DNA of 6,285 bases from Lachnospiraceae bacterium (GTDB lineage Bacteria > Bacillota > Clostridia > Lachnospirales > Lachnospiraceae). Made by a program: the position numbers and the translations under genes. Below the pieces are notes generated by a model. That model did no database searches. It worked only from the letters and a program-made list of their open reading frames with translations, and was not told the DNA's origin. The stretch covers positions 1 through 6,285 of the forward strand of contig VSOC01000182.1 of assembly GCA_009774615.1 (NCBI GenBank), written 5' to 3'. Every line of letters starts with the position of its first letter. Position 1 is the stretch's first letter. Shown piece after piece: positions 6,127-6,285 of the stretch.

Positions 6127-6285
6127 GAGTATCCATCTTTTTCTCCAAAACGCCTATCTTCTTCTCATACTTTGCCACGAGATGATTCCTTGATACTGCC
6201 TTGCTGAAAGCATCCAATATTTTATTCCAGTCGCTTTTCTTCACTTTTACATATTCCTCACTGCCAAAAAGATTTGTCACTAGTA
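6095..6285 (-). CDS. Partial C-terminal end of a coiled-coil protein, possibly a MobV-type relaxase
   Basis: The frame is open to the right edge with no stop, so the gene probably enters from outside; a GTG at 6280 is a possible start but need not be real. The visible residues run TNLFGSEEYVKVKKSDW, then a charged heptad-like helix (about KYEKKIGVLEKKMDTLADQ), ending ENYSR. The NLFG, YVKVKK and following helix pattern recalls the C-terminal tail of MobV/Pre mobilisation proteins, but this is a weak, memory-based resemblance with no catalytic region in view. It overlaps the methyltransferase remnant by 32 bases in another frame, which fits a recombination junction. It could also be an unrelated coiled-coil protein. 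Confidence 0.4.
   Translation of the reverse strand, partial: LVTNLFGSEEYVKVKKSDWNKILDAFSKAVSRNHLVAKYEKKIGVLEKKMDTLADQTENYSR

Overview
The window looks like part of an anti-phage defence island from an AT-rich Firmicute, probably a gut clostridium of the Lachnospiraceae type. The basis for this is a G+C of a little over one third by eye, strong AAGGAG-type ribosome binding sites, tight gene packing and lysine/isoleucine/glutamate-rich proteins. The species itself is an inference. All supported genes lie on the minus strand and run from right to left as one compact, operon-like block with no long intergenic space.

Right end (about 5929-6285): two fragments. The C-terminal end of a coiled-coil protein, possibly a MobV-type relaxase, runs in from outside the window. 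It overlaps a remnant of the C-terminus of a DNA adenine methyltransferase of the restriction-modification type. The methyltransferase body is absent.

Middle (2432-5929): an 1103-residue restriction-type protein with a GIY-YIG (T5orf172-like) nuclease domain, an SF2 helicase core and an incomplete methyltransferase-like C-terminus. It is followed immediately by a 60-residue ribbon-helix-helix protein.

Left (1-2379): a KAP-family P-loop ATPase followed one base later by a protein beginning Met-Gly-Thr-Ser. Together they match QatA and QatB of the QatABCD defence system. QatC (QueC-like) and QatD (TatD-like nuclease) would be expected beyond the left edge.

The most notable observation is in qatB. 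A perfect 77-base direct repeat (1-77 and 315-391, 314 bases apart) is still matching when the window ends. Its spacing is not a multiple of three, and its second copy supplies the last two codons and the stop that end QatB at 149 residues. The same copy carries an ATG overlapping that stop (ATGA), which reopens the original qatB frame at codon 45. This is what an out-of-frame tandem duplication of a 314-base unit inside qatB would produce: a split gene that could revert precisely by recombination, resembling a phase-variable switch. A length of exactly 77 bases at the sequence edge is also a common assembler k-mer size, so an assembly-graph loop is a serious alternative and is reported separately.
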